The translations under genes were made by a program, and so were the position numbers. A stretch of DNA of 64,000 nucleotides from Paenisporosarcina sp049671445. GTDB taxonomy: Bacteria; Bacillota; Bacilli; Bacillales_A; Planococcaceae. A model generated the notes under the pieces. It did no database searches. It worked only from the letters and a program-made list of their open reading frames with translations, and was not told the origin of the DNA. The DNA lies in NCBI RefSeq assembly GCF_049671445.1, contig NZ_JBATUX010000118.1:124001-188000 (forward strand), in the 5' to 3' direction. This document shows positions 15,270 through 24,119 of the stretch, one piece after another (position 1 is the first letter of the stretch; every line of letters starts with the position of its first letter).

Positions 15270-16163
15270 ATGCATATCGGTCGTGTATCTACAGCTATGG
15301 TCACACCATTTTTACCAGATGGCTCCATTCATTTTGAAATGGTCGCAAAATTGATTGAACATTTAATTGCAACAGGAACAGATTCAGTTGTCGTGTGTGG
15401 AACAACTGGCGAATCACCAACATTAACGAGTCAAGAGAAAGCTGACTTAATTCGTTTTACTGTTGAATCGGTAAATAACCGAATTCCTGTATTTGCAGGT
15501 ACGGGTAGTAATAGTACGAGAGCTTCAGTTGAACTTACAAGAGTTGCTGAGGAAGCGGGTGTAGATGGTATCATGCTCGTTACTCCGTATTATAATAAAC
15601 CTGATCAACGTGGAATGTATGAACATTTTAAAACGATTGCGGATTCAACTAAATTACCTGTTTTACTTTATAATATTCCGGGCCGTTCGGTAGTTAATAT
15701 GCTGCCAGAAACTGTATTGGCTTTAAGTAAGATTTCAAACATACAGGCCATTAAAGAGGCTGGTGGAAACTTAGAGCAAATGTCAGATATCATTGCGGGT
15801 TGTCAAGATGATTTCGCAGTGTATAGCGGAGATGATGGTTTAACTTTACCGCTATTATCAATAGGAGGAGCTGGCGTTGTATCAGTCGCTTCCCATGTTG
15901 TAGGAGAAGATATGCAAAAGTTAATTCGTGCATTTGAAGAGGGGAGACATGCGGATGCTGCAACTATTCATCATGCATTATTACCACTCATTCGCGCTCT
16001 CTTTGAAAAACCAAATCCTGTTCCTGTGAAATATGCTCTTGCTAATTTGGGGCTAGATGTCGGTTCTGTCAGATTGCCACTCGTGGATATGACGAATGAA
16101 GAGAAACAACATTTTGACCAAGCTTGGGCGGAATTTGAAGAAAAACGTAAATTTTTCAAGTAA
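15270..16163 (+). CDS. dapA: 4-hydroxy-tetrahydrodipicolinate synthase
   Basis: DapA condenses pyruvate with aspartate semialdehyde on the path to lysine, diaminopimelate and, in spore formers, dipicolinate. The 297-residue TIM-barrel protein shows 'VCGTTGESPTLT', the Tyr motif 'YYNKPDQRGMYEHF' and the Schiff-base lysine in 'IQAIKEAGG' (about residue 163). Start ATG 15270 follows AAGGGGAGATT. In B. subtilis, dapG (aspartokinase I) lies between asd and dapA; it is missing here. Confidence 0.97.
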   Translation: MHIGRVSTAMVTPFLPDGSIHFEMVAKLIEHLIATGTDSVVVCGTTGESPTLTSQEKADLIRFTVESVNNRIPVFAGTGSNSTRASVELTRVAEEAGVDGIMLVTPYYNKPDQRGMYEHFKTIADSTKLPVLLYNIPGRSVVNMLPETVLALSKISNIQAIKEAGGNLEQMSDIIAGCQDDFAVYSGDDGLTLPLLSIGGAGVVSVASHVVGEDMQKLIRAFEEGRHADAATIHHALLPLIRALFEKPNPVPVKYALANLGLDVGSVRLPLVDMTNEEKQHFDQAWAEFEEKRKFFK

Positions 16164-16170
16164 TATTCTG

Positions 16171-16199
16171 AAGGTCAGTTCACAACTGGCCTTTTTTTA
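16171..16199 (+). terminator. Terminator of the asd-dapA unit
   Basis: AAGGTCAGTT / AACTGGCCTT stem with loop CAC, then TTTTTAT. Confidence 0.9.
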
Positions 16200-16246
16200 T
16201 GTTTAACGCATGAGTTGATCTAAAGTCGCGCTTTCGACTTTTATTA

Positions 16247-16275
16247 TTGTACTGTTGTCAGCGGTTCGATATAAT
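16247..16275 (+). promoter_or_regulatory. Sigma-A promoter of rnjB
   Basis: TTGTAC (16247-16252), exact 17-bp spacer, TATAAT (16270-16275), 46 bases before the rnjB start. Confidence 0.7.
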
Positions 16276-16321
16276 GGATTGAAGTGGACAATGTTCGGGT
16301 TAATTTTTAGGAGGAAAGCAA

Positions 16322-17989
16322 GTGACAAAAACAATAAACGAAACCATTCGAATCATCCCCCTCGGTGGAGTTGGGGAAATCGGAAAAGCAATGTATGTAG
16401 TAGAAATTGATGAAGAAATATTTATCGTAGACAGCGGACTAATGTTTCCTGAAAATGAAATGCTTGGAATTGATATAGTTATTCCAGATGTAACGTACTT
16501 AGAAGAAAATAAAGCTCGTATTAAAGGAATCTTTTTAACACATGGACACGAAGATGCAATTGGATCTATTTCATATTTGCTAAATAAGATTCAAGCACCA
16601 GTTTATGGCTCTCGGTTAACGATTGCATTAGCTAAAGAACATTTGAAAGAATTACCAGCTCCACAACCTGTGAAATTCTTTGAAGTGACAAATAAAAGCC
16701 GTATGAATTTCAAATCTACACACGTTACATTCTTCCACACAACGCATAGTATCCCAGATTCTTTAGGAATTGTATTCCATACTTCGGAAGGTGCAATCGT
16801 GCACACGGGTGAATTTAAATTCGATCAAGCAGCAAAAGGTAGCTATCGTCCAGACATAGCAAAAATGGCTGGTCTTGGTGAAGAAGGCGTATTTATTTTG
16901 ATGTCAGATTCAACAGAAGCAGAACGTCCAGGTTACACGACATCTGAATCTGTTGTTGAAGAACATTTATCTGAAACGTTCCACGGAGCTAAAGGTCGTA
17001 TTCTTGTATCGTTATATTCTTCAAACTTTATTCGAATTCAACAAGTATTTGACACGGCAATTGAGTCGCGTCGTAAAGTGGCTGTCGTTGGGAAGACGTT
17101 AGAAACTGTATTTGAAGTAGGTAAGAAATTAGACTATTTACAAGTTGACGAAGAAACGCTAATTTCAATTAAAGATATTGGGAACTATGAAGACCATGAA
17201 GTAGTAATTATTGTTTCTGGGACTCAAGGAGAGCCAATAGAAGCCCTTGAAAAAATGGTAAGAAAACATCACAAAGATGTGAAAATTAAAGATACAGATA
17301 CAGTATTATTTACTTTTACACCATCACCTGGTATGGAAGTAGCAATGTTTAAGACGATGAACCAATTAGCAAAAGTTGGAGCAAAAGTCTTAACTGCTAG
17401 TAAAAAAGTGCATGTATCTGGTCATGGTAGTCAAGAAGATTTAAAAATGATGTTAAACTTAATGAAGCCGAAATTCTTCATTCCAATTCAAGGGGAATTC
17501 CGCATGCTTATGGCTCACTCGAAACTCGCTCAATCAACTGGTTTGGCTAAAACTCAAATCTTTATTGCTGATAAAGGTGATATCGTTGAGTACAAAGGCG
17601 GAAAAATGCGTATGAGTGGACGTGTACAAGCTGGTAACGTTTTAATTGACGGCATTGGTGTTGGTGATGTAGGGAACATCGTATTACGCGATCGTAAACT
17701 TCTTTCACAAGACGGCATTTTCATTGTTACGATAACATTGAATCGTGCACAGAAGAAAATTGCTTCAGGTCCAGAAATCTTATCGCGTGGATTTGTCTAT
17801 GTTCGTGAGTCAGAACAACTAATGGATGAATCAACTGAACTTGTTAAGAAAATAGTTGAAAAATATGTTGCCAAAGAAACATTTGAATGGACAAACATTA
17901 AACAAGAAATTCGTGACACTTTAAATTCGTATTTATACCAAAAAACGAAAAGACGTCCAATGATCATCCCGATTATTATGGAATATTAA
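16322..17989 (+). CDS. rnjB: Ribonuclease J2-type (RNase J family)
   Basis: RNase J is a metallo-beta-lactamase/beta-CASP ribonuclease with endo- and 5'-3' exonucleolytic activity. The 555-residue protein has the metal motif 'THGHEDAIG' (HxHxDH is modified: the residue after Asp is Ala, not His) near residue 75. Other family blocks are 'VHTGEFKFD', 'DSTEAERPGYT', 'VSGHGSQEDLK' and 'PIQGEFRML'. The changed HGHEDA motif is the mark of J2-type proteins, which are poorly active alone and partner RNase J1. The position after dapA matches B. subtilis rnjB (ymfA). Start is GTG at 16322 after AGGAGGAAAGCAA. Confidence 0.93.
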   Translation: MTKTINETIRIIPLGGVGEIGKAMYVVEIDEEIFIVDSGLMFPENEMLGIDIVIPDVTYLEENKARIKGIFLTHGHEDAIGSISYLLNKIQAPVYGSRLTIALAKEHLKELPAPQPVKFFEVTNKSRMNFKSTHVTFFHTTHSIPDSLGIVFHTSEGAIVHTGEFKFDQAAKGSYRPDIAKMAGLGEEGVFILMSDSTEAERPGYTTSESVVEEHLSETFHGAKGRILVSLYSSNFIRIQQVFDTAIESRRKVAVVGKTLETVFEVGKKLDYLQVDEETLISIKDIGNYEDHEVVIIVSGTQGEPIEALEKMVRKHHKDVKIKDTDTVLFTFTPSPGMEVAMFKTMNQLAKVGAKVLTASKKVHVSGHGSQEDLKMMLNLMKPKFFIPIQGEFRMLMAHSKLAQSTGLAKTQIFIADKGDIVEYKGGKMRMSGRVQAGNVLIDGIGVGDVGNIVLRDRKLLSQDGIFIVTITLNRAQKKIASGPEILSRGFVYVRESEQLMDESTELVKKIVEKYVAKETFEWTNIKQEIRDTLNSYLYQKTKRRPMIIPIIMEY

Positions 17990-18003
17990 GGTGATAAAAG
18001 CGG

Positions 18004-18045
18004 AAGGATTTCCACGCCATTTGTACCGGCAGGAAATCCTTTTTC
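18004..18045 (+). terminator. Terminator of rnjB
   Basis: AAGGATTTCC pairs with GGAAATCCTT (18032-18041) across an 18-base loop, then TTTTC. Confidence 0.85.
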
Positions 18046-18071
18046 TTTGATAAAGAAAGAAGGTGACAAGT

Positions 18072-20402
18072 ATGACAATCAAAAAGAAAAAGGCGACTAA
18101 AACAAGAAAAAAACCACCTGAAAAAACACATCCACTAATGTTTGAAATTTCAGGCCTGTTGTTAATAGGACTCGGGATCATTACCTTTTTTGAATTAGGT
18201 TCTGTAGGATTCGGTTTGTCGTCTGTTGCCCGATTTTTCTTCGGGAATTGGCATGTAGCGGTTGCGTTATTATGTATTGTTATTGCACTTATTATGATGA
18301 TTAAACGAGCGGTGCCTGGATTTAATAACAGAATTATTGCTGGATGTTTAAGTATTTTGGCAAGTATGACTCTTTTCAGTCATTTAGTTTTATTTGAGCA
18401 ATTGTTTCAAGGTGGGGGTCTAGTTAGTGATTCGGTTCTTCGAGAAACGTGGAGAATCCTTATTGATAGCAATGGGATTATAAATCGCGATAGCTCTTTA
18501 GGCGGAGGAATGATGGGGGCATTTTTGTTCGCTTCATTTCATGTGTTGTTTGATTCTGGAGGCGCAACCATCGCAGCTTGGATATTACTAATGATAGGTT
18601 TTATCCTTCTCTCAGGTAAAGCACTCGTCCCATTTTTAGCTAGTGAAATTCCACAATGGAAAAATAATTGGTTGGCAATGAGAGCACAAAAGAAAAAAAA
18701 TAAAGCAACAGTTAAACCCAAAGTACAGACTAGAAGTGACAAACGTAAAAAAACAGCAAGTATTTCTACAACTGCGCAAGATATGGAAGTAGCAACAACG
18801 ATGCAGGAACGACAACCGGAACCGGAAATTGTACATGTTTCACCTATTATTTCTGCTTTCACAGAACGTGTTGAAAAAAGAGAGGAAACAAAACCTAAGC
18901 CAGAACCAGTACTAGAAGAAAATGAAGAGTTAAATGAAAAAGTGTTTGACGCTGTATCAGAAGCCGTTTTAGAAAATAAAGATTATCAATTACCATCTGC
19001 ATCTTTATTAAATGAACCGCCTCATAGCGATCAAAGTGGTGAATATTCTTTAATTCAAGCAAATGCAAAAAAATTAGAACAAACTTTCCAAAGCTTTGGT
19101 GTCAAAGCTCGCGTTACACAAGTCCATTTAGGTCCTGCCGTCACGAAGTACGAAGTGTTGCCAGATACTGGTGTGAAAGTCAGTAAAATTGTTAGTCTCA
19201 GTGATGACTTAGCTTTAGCACTTGCAGCACGTGATATTAGGATTGAAGCGCCAATTCCTGGGAAGTCAGCAATAGGAATTGAAGTGCCAAATCAAGAAGT
19301 AGCGATTGTGAGTTTACGCGAGGTATTAGACGCAAAAGAAAACAATAAACCTGATTCTAAATTAATGATTGGTCTTGGTCGAGACATTACGGGACAAGCG
19401 GTTCTAGCAGAATTAAATAAAATGCCACATTTACTTGTTGCTGGTTCAACAGGAAGTGGGAAGAGTGTTTGTATTAATGGCATAATCGTCAGTATTATCA
19501 TGCGAGCGAAACCACATGAAGTCAAAATGATGATGATTGACCCTAAAATGGTTGAATTAAATGTCTATAATGGTATTCCTCATCTGTTGGCACCAGTTGT
19601 GACAGACCCAAGAAAAGCATCACAAGCACTCAAAAAAGTAGTGTCAGAAATGGAACGTCGGTATGACTTGTTTTCGCATACTGGTATGCGAAACATTGAA
19701 GGTTACAATGACCACATAAGAAAGTGGAATGAAGAAAATGATGAGAAACATCCAAAACTTCCATATATCGTTGTTATCGTCGATGAGTTAGCTGATTTAA
19801 TGATGGTTGCATCTAATGATGTGGAAGATTCTATTACTCGATTAGCTCAGATGGCTCGTGCAGCAGGTATTCATTTGATTATTGCTACACAAAGACCAAG
19901 TGTGGATGTTATTACAGGAGTAATCAAAGCCAATATTCCTTCAAGGATTGCATTTGCGGTATCCTCTTCAATTGACTCTCGTACTATACTTGATATGGGA
20001 GGAGCGGAAAAATTGTTAGGACGTGGAGATATGCTATTCTTAGCAGCTGGAGCATCCAAACCTGTTCGCGTTCAAGGAGCTTTCTTATCGGACCAAGAAG
20101 TTGAAAAGGTTGTGGATTTTGCCATTGCTCAACAGAAGGCTCAATACCAAGAAGAAATGATACCATCTGAAATTGAAGAAGTATCAAGAGATGAAGAAAC
20201 GGATGATTTGTATGATGAAGCTGTGCAACTTGTCACAGATATGCAAACAGCTTCCGTATCACTTTTACAAAGAAGATTTCGTATTGGATACTCTCGGGCG
20301 GCACGTATAGTCGATCAAATGGAAATGCGTGGAGTTGTCGGTGGGTATGAAGGAAGTAAACCAAGGCAAGTGCTTCAAGCGAAACATGATGACATGGATT
20401 GA
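18072..20402 (+). CDS. spoIIIE: FtsK/SpoIIIE-family DNA translocase
   Basis: A hexameric ATP-driven DNA pump that moves chromosome DNA across the division or sporulation septum. The 776-residue protein has a Lys-rich N-terminus, four membrane segments (residues about 25-170), a charged linker rich in Glu/Lys/Pro (200-310), the RecA-like motor with Walker A 'AGSTGSGKSVCIN' near residue 458 and Walker B 'IVVIVDELADLMM', and a C-terminal winged-helix gamma domain ('VSLLQRRFRIGYSRAARIVDQME'). Start ATG 18072 follows AAGAAGGTG; an in-frame GTG at 18063 overlaps the ribosome site. Position between rnjB and the GntR gene matches B. subtilis spoIIIE. Whether it acts mainly as SpoIIIE or as vegetative FtsK cannot be told from sequence. 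Confidence 0.95.
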   Translation: MTIKKKKATKTRKKPPEKTHPLMFEISGLLLIGLGIITFFELGSVGFGLSSVARFFFGNWHVAVALLCIVIALIMMIKRAVPGFNNRIIAGCLSILASMTLFSHLVLFEQLFQGGGLVSDSVLRETWRILIDSNGIINRDSSLGGGMMGAFLFASFHVLFDSGGATIAAWILLMIGFILLSGKALVPFLASEIPQWKNNWLAMRAQKKKNKATVKPKVQTRSDKRKKTASISTTAQDMEVATTMQERQPEPEIVHVSPIISAFTERVEKREETKPKPEPVLEENEELNEKVFDAVSEAVLENKDYQLPSASLLNEPPHSDQSGEYSLIQANAKKLEQTFQSFGVKARVTQVHLGPAVTKYEVLPDTGVKVSKIVSLSDDLALALAARDIRIEAPIPGKSAIGIEVPNQEVAIVSLREVLDAKENNKPDSKLMIGLGRDITGQAVLAELNKMPHLLVAGSTGSGKSVCINGIIVSIIMRAKPHEVKMMMIDPKMVELNVYNGIPHLLAPVVTDPRKASQALKKVVSEMERRYDLFSHTGMRNIEGYNDHIRKWNEENDEKHPKLPYIVVIVDELADLMMVASNDVEDSITRLAQMARAAGIHLIIATQRPSVDVITGVIKANIPSRIAFAVSSSIDSRTILDMGGAEKLLGRGDMLFLAAGASKPVRVQGAFLSDQEVEKVVDFAIAQQKAQYQEEMIPSEIEEVSRDEETDDLYDEAVQLVTDMQTASVSLLQRRFRIGYSRAARIVDQMEMRGVVGGYEGSKPRQVLQAKHDDMD

Positions 20403-20501
20403 AATGGGTAATTATGACAAAAACATTACAAAATAATTAAAAATTTTACGAATCTTTGCCTAATTACCCATAAATCTATTTATTTAAACAAATAAAAGTG
20501 G

Positions 20502-20547
20502 TATAGTATGTCTGATTAGTAGGAAAGTTTTACATCAGATGTCTGAT
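20502..20547 (+). promoter_or_regulatory. Promoter with paired ATGTCTGAT sites upstream of the GntR gene
   Basis: A TATAGT -10 box (20502-20507) is followed at once by ATGTCTGAT (20508-20516) and again at 20539-20547, 31 bp apart (three helical turns). The second copy is part of a perfect palindrome ATCAGATGTCTGAT (20534-20547). This fits an autoregulatory site for the GntR protein or a regulator of the nup genes. Confidence 0.55.
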
Positions 20548-20571
20548 CTCTGCTGTTGGTGGTGGTTTAGT

Positions 20572-21300
20572 ATGACAATAAAATCAGATCATCGTCATTT
20601 GTATCTTCAAGTGATCGATCGTCTAAAAGACGATATTGCAAAAGGTGTGTTCAAAGAGAAGGAGAAACTTCCTTCAGAATTTGAACTCGCCAAATCTCTT
20701 GGAATCAGTCGTGCAACACTACGTGAAGCACTTAGACTGTTGGAAGAAGAAAATGTTATCGTAAGACGTCATGGTGTAGGTACATTTGTTAATTCGAAAC
20801 CGGTTTTCACTTCCGGTATCGAGCATTTAACAAGTGTCTCTTCTATGATAAGGAGAGCTGGAATGGAACCTGGTACAATTTATTTGAGTTCCATGGAAGC
20901 GCTTCCGTCAGAAGATGACATAAAACGTTTTCAATGCGAAGTAGACGAATCTGTCATTACAATTGAACGAGTAAGAACAGCAAATGGTGAACCAGTTGTA
21001 TATTGTGTGGACAAAGTTCCCGCAAAGTTTTTGCCTTCTGATTTTTTAAGTAGGCAAGAAGGTTCGATTTTTACAGCAATCGAAGAATCCGGAGAAATCC
21101 GTGTGACTCATGCTGTTGCTTTTATCGACCCAACAGGCTATCACGAAGTGGCATCTCCGATTTTAGAGTGTGAACCTGAAACGGCGTTACTAGTTCTGAA
21201 ACAATTACATTATAATGACAAAGATCAAGTAGTATTATATTCAAAAAACTATTTTAGAGCTGACAAATTCAGTTTCCATGTAGTACGTAAAAGGGTGTAA
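20572..21300 (+). CDS. ymfC: GntR/HutC-family transcriptional regulator (YmfC-like)
   Basis: A 242-residue regulator. The N-terminal winged helix (residues 8-75) shows 'LPSEFELAKSLGISRATLREALRLLEEENVI', followed by 'RRHGVGTFV', the GntR signature. The C-terminal half (about 90-240) is a UTRA-type effector-binding domain ('ITIERVRTANGEPVVYCVDKVP'). I used the ATG at 20572 rather than an upstream TTG/ATG that falls in the operator. It lies just before the nucleoside importer genes and is probably their local regulator, though its ligand is unknown. The symbol rests on position between spoIIIE and the ymf cluster. Confidence 0.85.
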   Translation: MTIKSDHRHLYLQVIDRLKDDIAKGVFKEKEKLPSEFELAKSLGISRATLREALRLLEEENVIVRRHGVGTFVNSKPVFTSGIEHLTSVSSMIRRAGMEPGTIYLSSMEALPSEDDIKRFQCEVDESVITIERVRTANGEPVVYCVDKVPAKFLPSDFLSRQEGSIFTAIEESGEIRVTHAVAFIDPTGYHEVASPILECEPETALLVLKQLHYNDKDQVVLYSKNYFRADKFSFHVVRKRV

Positions 21301-21350
21301 AACATCAACTTCCTGCTAATATGAAAAAACATTTTTTGGGGGGTCTCAAA

Positions 21351-22415
21351 TTGACAAAGCGTAAATTTGGTTTAGCTTTATCGATGGTATTAGCTGCTAG
21401 CACAATTTTAGGTGCATGTGGTGCTGACAAAGAAGAAACTAAAACAGGTAATGGTGGAGATGCAGAAAAAAATGATTTTTCTGTAGCAATGGTTACTGAT
21501 ATTGGTGGAGTTGATGACAAATCATTCAACCAATCGGCTTGGAAAGGTCTTCAAGATTTTGGCGCTGACAATGGTCTTGAAAAAGGCGACGGCGGAATTG
21601 ATTATTTACAGTCGAAATCTGACGCTGACTATAACACAAACCTAAACAAATTAGTTCGTCGTGATTTTGATTTAGTATTCGGTATTGGTTTCTTAATGGA
21701 GAAGTCTGTTAATGATATCGCTGCTCAACAAAAAGAAGCACAACTTGCTATTATTGACGCTGTAGTAGATCAACCAAATGTTGCTTCAGTATTATTTAAA
21801 GAGCAAGAAGGAGCTTACCTTGCTGGTGTTGCTGCTGCATTAATGACTAAATCGAAAAAAATCGGTTTTGTTGGCGGTATGGAAATTCCTGTAATTGAGC
21901 GTTTTGAAGCTGGTTTCTTAGAAGGCGTTAAAGCTGTAGACCCTAGCATTAAAGTTGATGTTCAGTACACTGGTGCATTTGACAAAGCCGAACTTGGTAA
22001 AACAACTGCTAACCGTATGTATTCTTCAGGCGTAGATATTATTTTCCACGCTGCTGGTGGTACTGGTAATGGTGTATTCGCAGAAGCAAAAGAATTAAAA
22101 ACTAAAAATCCTGATTCTTACGTTTGGGTAATCGGTGTTGACTCTGACCAATATGAAGAAGGTGCAGTTGGCGAAGATAACGTAACTTTAACTTCAATGT
22201 TAAAACGCGTTGACGTTGCTGTACAAAACCTTTCTAAATTGGCTATGGACGGCAAATTCCCAGGTGGGGAAACAACTGTTTACGGTTTAGCTGAAGAAGG
22301 CGTTGCATTAGCGGATTCTCGTGGAGCAATTCCTGAAGATGTATTAGCTCAAATTGATGAATATGCTAAGAAAATCGCTGATGGCGATGTTGTAGTTCCT
22401 GAAACTGTAGAATAA
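21351..22415 (+). CDS. nupN: BMP-family nucleoside-binding lipoprotein (NupN/YufN-like)
   Basis: Substrate-binding lipoprotein of a nucleoside ABC importer. From the TTG at 21351 the 354-residue product has a signal peptide with lipobox 'ILGAC' (Cys23). The mature part shows BMP/PnrA family blocks: 'VAMVTDIGGVDDKSFNQSAW', 'GIGFLMEKSVNDIA', 'EGAYLAGVAAALMTK', 'GFVGGMEIPVIERFEAGF' and 'IFHAAGGTGNGVF'. I prefer TTG because GGGGGG (21338-21343) is well placed for it; the upstream ATG at 21321 would put that site inside the gene. In B. subtilis NupNOPQ imports guanosine. A terminator-like hairpin follows, so this gene may be expressed above the rest of the operon. Confidence 0.92.
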   Translation: MTKRKFGLALSMVLAASTILGACGADKEETKTGNGGDAEKNDFSVAMVTDIGGVDDKSFNQSAWKGLQDFGADNGLEKGDGGIDYLQSKSDADYNTNLNKLVRRDFDLVFGIGFLMEKSVNDIAAQQKEAQLAIIDAVVDQPNVASVLFKEQEGAYLAGVAAALMTKSKKIGFVGGMEIPVIERFEAGFLEGVKAVDPSIKVDVQYTGAFDKAELGKTTANRMYSSGVDIIFHAAGGTGNGVFAEAKELKTKNPDSYVWVIGVDSDQYEEGAVGEDNVTLTSMLKRVDVAVQNLSKLAMDGKFPGGETTVYGLAEEGVALADSRGAIPEDVLAQIDEYAKKIADGDVVVPETVE

Positions 22416-22430
22416 ATAATTTAACTAAGT

Positions 22431-22469
22431 CATCATAGAGACTGGGTACCCGGTCTCTATGATGTTTTT
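22431..22469 (+). terminator. Internal terminator/attenuator after nupN
   Basis: CATCATAGAGAC pairs perfectly with GTCTCTATGATG around TGGGTACCCG, then TTTTTC. It lies within the operon, between the binding protein and the ATPase. Confidence 0.85.
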
Positions 22470-22492
22470 CTTGCCCTTTCAAATTAATAGAT

Positions 22493-22518
22493 GAAAGGTT
22501 TTATGAGTGAAACCTTTC
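22493..22518 (+). other. Second hairpin in the nupN-nupO gap
   Basis: GAAAGGTTT / AAACCTTTC with loop TATGAGTG; no T-run directly after. It may stabilise or separate the processed mRNAs. Confidence 0.55.
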
Positions 22519-22562
22519 CTGTATTAATTTTTTTCTTTAAAAACTTAAGGGAGTGAAATATA

Positions 22563-24119
22563 TTGGAACATGTTATTGAAATGCTTAATATCCGAAAAGA
22601 ATTCGGAAATTTCGTAGCTAATGACAACATTACCCTTCAACTAAAAAAAGGTGAAATTCATGCCCTTCTTGGTGAGAATGGTGCAGGGAAATCAACGTTA
22701 ATGAACATATTATTTGGTCTTTACCAACCAGAAGGCGGAGAAATTCGTGTTCGTGGTCAAGAAGTAAAGATTACAGATCCTAATGTAGCGAATAATCTCG
22801 GAATTGGGATGGTTCACCAACATTTTATGTTAGTTGAAGATTTTTCCGTTACGGAAAATATTATTCTAGGTAGTGAGCCAACTAAAGGCGGTATGATTTC
22901 GGTAAAGACAGCTGCAAAGAAAGTTCAGGAGCTTTCCGAACTTTATAATTTGAATGTAGACCCTTACGCAAAAATTCAAGACATTTCAGTGGGCATGCAA
23001 CAACGTGTTGAAATCTTAAAAACGTTGTATCGTGGAGCGGAAATTCTAATTTTTGATGAGCCTACTGCTTCTTTAACACCACAAGAAATTACAGAATTGA
23101 TTCAAATCATGCGTCGTTTAATTGAAGAAGGTAAATCAATTATTTTAATTACCCATAAATTAAAAGAAATTATGGATGTTTCTGACCGTGTAACTGTTAT
23201 TCGTAAAGGTAAAGGGATTGGCACTGTTATTACAGCTGAAACAAACCCTAATGACCTTGCATCGCTTATGGTTGGACGTCAAGTTGAATTCAAAACGGTA
23301 AAAGGTCAAGCTAATCCTTCAACGAATGTATTAGAAGTGAAAGATTTAGTTGTAACTGATTACCGTGGTATTGAAAAAGTTAAAGGACTTAATTTACATG
23401 TTCGCAAAGGTGAAATCGTAGGGATTGCCGGAATAGACGGCAATGGTCAATCAGAATTAATTGAAGCAATCACTGGCTTACGAAAAGTGAAAAGTGGACA
23501 AGTTTTCATGAATGGTCAAGAGATTACAGGTCATCGACCACGGAAAGTTACTGAATCAGGCGTCGGTCATATACCTCAAGATCGCCACAAACATGGACTA
23601 GTACTAGATTTCTCAGTGGGACACAATATTGCTTTACAAACCTATTATTCTAGTCCTAATTCGAAGAATGGCTTTATGGACTATTCAGCCATTTCAAAAA
23701 AAGCCAATGAAATTATTCAGAAATATGATGTTCGTACACAAGGAGATCATGAGCCGGCTAGAGCATTATCTGGTGGTAATCAGCAAAAGGCTATCATTGG
23801 TCGCGAGATTGATAGAGACCCAGATTTACTAATTGCGGCACTACCAACTCGTGGTTTAGACGTAGGTGCGATTGAATTTATTCATCAACGTTTGATTGAG
23901 CAACGTGATAAAGGCAAAGCCGTACTATTAATTTCATTTGAATTAGACGAAGTAATGAACGTATCTGACCGAATTGCGGTAATATACGATGGTCAAATCG
24001 TCGAAACGCTAGATCCTCTTCAAACGAATGAACAAGAACTTGGTTTGTTAATGGCGGGTCAAACATTAAATGGCGCGCAGTCGACTCAAGTGAAAGAGGA
24101 GGATAGTTCCCATGTCTAA
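22563..24119 (+). CDS. nupO: Nucleoside ABC transporter ATP-binding protein (NupO/YufO-like)
   Basis: A 518-residue fused double ABC ATPase of the sugar/nucleoside type. The first domain has Walker A 'GENGAGKST' (about residue 39), signature 'ISVGMQQRVEILK' and Walker B 'ILIFDEPTAS'. The second has the degenerate Walker A 'GIDGNGQSE', signature 'LSGGNQQK' and 'AALPTRGLD'. A fused pair with a degenerate second P-loop is typical of this family. Start is TTG at 22563 after AAGGGAGTG. The 3' end overlaps the permease gene nupP by eight bases. Confidence 0.93.
   Translation: MEHVIEMLNIRKEFGNFVANDNITLQLKKGEIHALLGENGAGKSTLMNILFGLYQPEGGEIRVRGQEVKITDPNVANNLGIGMVHQHFMLVEDFSVTENIILGSEPTKGGMISVKTAAKKVQELSELYNLNVDPYAKIQDISVGMQQRVEILKTLYRGAEILIFDEPTASLTPQEITELIQIMRRLIEEGKSIILITHKLKEIMDVSDRVTVIRKGKGIGTVITAETNPNDLASLMVGRQVEFKTVKGQANPSTNVLEVKDLVVTDYRGIEKVKGLNLHVRKGEIVGIAGIDGNGQSELIEAITGLRKVKSGQVFMNGQEITGHRPRKVTESGVGHIPQDRHKHGLVLDFSVGHNIALQTYYSSPNSKNGFMDYSAISKKANEIIQKYDVRTQGDHEPARALSGGNQQKAIIGREIDRDPDLLIAALPTRGLDVGAIEFIHQRLIEQRDKGKAVLLISFELDEVMNVSDRIAVIYDGQIVETLDPLQTNEQELGLLMAGQTLNGAQSTQVKEEDSSHV

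Noticed and set aside
20405..20471. GGGTAATTA ... TAATTACCC inverted repeat after spoIIIE
   Set aside because: The arms are 9 bases and about 48 bases apart, and no T-run follows; too weak to call a terminator.
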